Shown one piece after another: positions 32,083 through 34,335 of a DNA stretch of 34,335 bases (the first letter of the stretch is position 1; every line of letters begins with the position of its first letter). This stretch comes from an uncultured Lachnospiraceae bacterium (GTDB lineage Bacteria > Bacillota > Clostridia > Lachnospirales > Lachnospiraceae): positions 1 through 34,335 of the forward strand of contig CASEIR010000005.1 of the NCBI GenBank assembly GCA_949287925.1, read 5' to 3'. The position numbers and the translations under genes are program-made. The notes beneath the pieces are model-generated. The model had not been told where the DNA came from and did no database searches. It saw only the letters and a list, made by a program, of their open reading frames with translations.

Positions 32083-32473
32083 TTATGTTTCTTTCCTAAA
32101 TTTCCCAAATAAGTAAATTGCACTTAAAACATCAAGCACAAAAATAAACTGGCATATTCCGCAAATAATCACTTGCTTTTTTGAAAGTGAACTTCTATTC
32201 GATACATAACTAAGACCGCTTATACCATACATGCTTGATGATAATAATAATGAATAATCAAATAAGACCAAAAATGGAATCGCCATTATACCAAGAATCA
32301 TCATCCCCATAAAAACACCTAACATAAATATCAGTATGTAAATCGGAATATGCGATAATTTCAATGTCATGTTCCAGAAAAATAAATCACGTTGCTTATA
32401 TCCATTTCGCTTCAGGACAAAAGCATATACCATATTGGGTATCAACACTGCTATTAGCATTATAAAATATTCG
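32083..32473 (-). pseudogene. Truncated small membrane protein gene (5' end replaced at a phage junction)
   Basis: The open frame reads up to 32520, but its first residues are antisense to the phage terminase fragment. The credible part is about 125 residues with four hydrophobic segments (LIAVLIPNMVYAFVLKRNGY, IPIYILIFMLGVFMGMMILG, FLVLFDYSLLL, VIICGICQFIFVLDVLSAIYL). It resembles uncharacterised four-helix membrane proteins of Lachnospiraceae (possibly DUF6652). No ribosome site precedes the first usable internal ATG (32460). I take it as the 3' part of a gene whose start was lost when the terminase segment joined here; use of the internal start cannot be excluded. Confidence 0.55.
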
Positions 32474-32942
32474 CATGACCTGTGGGAACAGCAAGGTGTA
32501 CTGATGACTACTGAGGGCAATGTTGTGCATTACGGCTACATTGAGAAATTTATCGAGCAGTTAGGAGAACGGTTCAATATCCGGGAGATCGCCTTTGACC
32601 GCTGGGGAGCCGTGCAGATGGTGCAGAACCTGGAAGGCATGGGATTCACAGTCGTTCCCTTCGGGCAGGGGTTTAAGGATATGTCCCCACCGACCAAGGA
32701 ACTGATGAAGCTGGTGCTGGAGGGAAAACTTGCCCACGGTGGGCACCCGGTGCTGCGGTGGATGATGGACAACATCTTCATCCGTTCCGATCCGGCGGGC
32801 AACATCAAGGCAGACAAGGAAAAATCTACAGAAAAAAATAGATGGAGCAATCGCCACCATTATGGGGCTTGACCGTGCAATTCGTTGTGGGAACGATTCA
32901 GGCGCTTCGGTTTATGACAGCCGGGGTCTGTTGTTTATCTGA
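32474..32942 (+). pseudogene. Phage terminase large subunit, C-terminal fragment with frameshift
   Basis: From HDLWEQQG onward the plus-strand frame reads as the nuclease-domain end of a phage terminase large subunit: TTEGNVVHYGYIEKFIEQLG, IREIAFDRWGAVQMVQNLEG and the following segment through DPAGNIKADKEKSTEK. At a run of seven A (32832-32838) the frame breaks. Dropping one base restores IDGAIATIMGLDRAIRCGND and SGASVYDSRGLLFI with a stop at 32940-32942. The N-terminal ATPase half is missing. It is a non-functional prophage remnant; portal and capsid genes do not follow. Confidence 0.88.
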
Positions 32943-32967
32943 CAGTGCATTTTTTGTCGAAAATGAT

Positions 32968-33022
32968 AAGTTTGTGCTATTGATAGCATAAACTTGATTT
33001 CATCGAGGGTTTGTGCTATGAT
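32968..33022 (+). promoter_or_regulatory. Promoter of the ATPase gene with a 28-bp palindrome
   Basis: TTGATT (32994-32999) and TATGAT (33017-33022) are 17 nt apart. A 28-bp inverted repeat with one mismatch (32968-32995; arms begin AAGTTTGTGCTAT) ends on the -35 box, and its half-site TTTGTGCTAT recurs at 33010-33019 over the -10 box. This suggests an operator with a second half-site, for example for autoregulation. Confidence 0.65.
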
Positions 33023-33045
33023 AGGAGCGACAGGAGGAATGCGCC

Positions 33046-34335
33046 ATGATAGAATCACATGAACTCAAGAACCGTGATCGATACTTGAAAAAGCTGATCG
33101 GTTTCCAGGACACGGAACCAGTAAAGGTTATCACCGGTATCCGACGCTGCGGCAAATCCAGCCTGCTAAAGCTGATGATTCGGCATTTGTGGGAAACCGG
33201 CATAGGACAGGAACAGATCGTGGAGATGAACTTTGAATCCCACGATTTTCGGAGCATGACCTCGGATGAGGTATACCACTACGTAAAGGAGAAAGCCATT
33301 CCGGGCAAGCGGATGTACCTCTTCTTTGACGAGCTGCAGCGGATAGACGCCTGGGAAGACGCGGTCAATTCCTTCCGGGTAGACTTGGACTGCGACATCT
33401 ACATTACCGGCTCCAATGCCTACCTGCTGTCCTCCGAGTATTCCACCTATCTCTCCGGACGATGTGTGGAGATCAAAATGCTGCCGCTCTCATTCCGGGA
33501 GTTCCTGGACTTCCACAACTTTGAAGTGCGGGAAACCAGCAGCGCCTTGGGCGGAACTCACCGGCAAGTGTTTGATCAAAACGGAGAACGCTATGACCTG
33601 CGGGAGGTGTTTGACGCCTATATGCGTTTTGGCGGGATGCCTGGAATCGCGGACATCGGATTGGATCAGGAAAAATCCTTGTCTCTTCTGGAAGGCATTT
33701 ACTCGACCGTGGTAGTACGGGATATCCTGGAGCGGGAAAAACGGCGCGGCCAGCGTCAGATCACCGACTCTGCGCTTCTGCGTAAGATTGTCCTGTTCCT
33801 TGCGGACAACATTGGCAGCAGTGTTTCAGTTTCCTCTATTGGCAACACGCTGATGAACGAGGGACTCCTGGAGGATGGCAAACGCAGAGGGACCCCCAGC
33901 ACCCACACGGTGCAGGCCTATATCGCCGCGCTGCTGGAAAGCTACTTCTTCTACGAAATCAAGCGGTTTGACATCAAGGGCAAGGAATACCTGCGCACGC
34001 TGGGCAAGTACTATATCGTGGACATCGGACTTCGGAATTTCTTGCTGGGATTCCGCAACCGGGATAGCGGACACGCTATTGAGAATGTGCTCTACTTCGA
34101 ATTGCTCCGCCGGGGCTATGACGTGGCCATCGGGAAGATTGACAATCAAGAGGTAGACTTCATCGCCACCACTGCTGACGACAAGCTCTATATCCAGGTA
34201 ACGGAATCTATGCAGAGCGAAGATGTCCGCAAGCGGGAGCTTGCCCCATTACAAAAGATCCGGGACAATTACGAAAAGATCGTGCTGTCCCTTGAGCCGG
34301 GGCTGGACGCCTCCTATGACGGTATCAAGTCCTTG
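33046..34335 (+). CDS. AAA-family ATPase with DUF4143 domain (runs off the window)
   Basis: 430 codons are open to the end of the window with no stop. Walker A is GIRRCGKSSL at 31-40, Walker B YLFFDE at 91-96 and a sensor-like TGSNAYLLSSE at 121-131, matching AAA_14. From about 215 on, the sequence fits DUF4143 (YFFYEIKRFDIKGKEYLRTLGKYYIVDIGLRNF, then GHAIENVLYFELLRRGYDV and a nuclease-like KIDNQEVDFIA). Such proteins are common in gut anaerobes; their role is unknown, though they are often found in mobile or variable regions. AGGAGG precedes the ATG. The family is about 400-450 residues long, so only a little is missing. Confidence 0.9.
   Translation, partial: MIESHELKNRDRYLKKLIGFQDTEPVKVITGIRRCGKSSLLKLMIRHLWETGIGQEQIVEMNFESHDFRSMTSDEVYHYVKEKAIPGKRMYLFFDELQRIDAWEDAVNSFRVDLDCDIYITGSNAYLLSSEYSTYLSGRCVEIKMLPLSFREFLDFHNFEVRETSSALGGTHRQVFDQNGERYDLREVFDAYMRFGGMPGIADIGLDQEKSLSLLEGIYSTVVVRDILEREKRRGQRQITDSALLRKIVLFLADNIGSSVSVSSIGNTLMNEGLLEDGKRRGTPSTHTVQAYIAALLESYFFYEIKRFDIKGKEYLRTLGKYYIVDIGLRNFLLGFRNRDSGHAIENVLYFELLRRGYDVAIGKIDNQEVDFIATTADDKLYIQVTESMQSEDVRKRELAPLQKIRDNYEKIVLSLEPGLDASYDGIKSL

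Noticed and set aside
32369-32473. First 35 codons of the plus-strand frame leading into the terminase fragment
   Set aside because: They are antisense to the membrane-protein remnant and do not resemble terminase; similarity begins only at HDLWEQQG.

Overview
The window looks like a chromosomal segment of a gut Firmicute, most likely a Lachnospiraceae-type Clostridia. The reasons are AGGAGG-type ribosome binding sites, sigma-A-like promoters, a gcvT-type glycine riboswitch, the two-subunit glycine decarboxylase (GcvPA/GcvPB), FchA plus Fhs, a CotF-like spore coat pair and a BspA-like surface protein. No database was searched, so the taxon is an inference. Nearly all genes lie on the minus strand. 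Exceptions are the AraC-type regulator, the two coat genes, the terminase remnant and the ATPase at the right end.

Layout. (1) 1-4014: a sialic acid operon read leftward, nanE, nanA, an SSS-family transporter, a YhcH/NanQ-type protein and nanK (cut by the window start). It has one strong promoter whose -35 box sits inside a perfect inverted repeat. (2) 4193-9372: a glycoside uptake and cleavage locus, a GPH-family symporter followed by a cytoplasmic GH2 glycosidase, divergent from an AraC-type regulator. (3) 9411-20489: ten genes read leftward from one consensus promoter and a single-aptamer glycine riboswitch: gcvT, gcvH, gcvPA, gcvPB, lipoate ligase, lpd, fhs, fchA, folD and a formate/nitrite-family channel. 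Together they can take glycine to CO2, ammonia and methylene-THF, then methenyl-THF, formyl-THF and formate with ATP formation, and move formate across the membrane. The reverse direction (reductive glycine pathway) is also chemically possible. FolD has lost the residues needed for its cyclohydrolase half, which explains the separate FchA. (4) 20566-23598: a DUF4190-type membrane protein, an aldo/keto reductase with a ferredoxin-like tail and a Crp/Fnr-family regulator. (5) 23816-28687: a large secreted LRR surface protein and, just upstream, a polytopic membrane protein ending in a LuxR-type DNA-binding domain; two near-identical 18-bp direct repeats lie next to the surface-protein promoter. 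(6) 28784-31950: two CotF-like coat genes, a P1-family peptidase, a ferredoxin that looks like the back half of a larger flavodoxin-ferredoxin protein, and a zinc alcohol dehydrogenase. (7) 32083-34335: a broken membrane-protein gene abutting a 5'-truncated, frameshifted phage terminase fragment, then an AAA/DUF4143 ATPase that runs off the window and has a palindrome at its promoter.

The items most worth following up are the riboswitch-controlled glycine-to-formate operon with its monofunctional-looking FolD, the membrane-bound LuxR regulator with tandem sites at a surface-protein promoter, and palindromic REP-like repeats inserted in or at gene ends. I saw no CRISPR array, tRNA or rRNA gene, and no complete insertion sequence.
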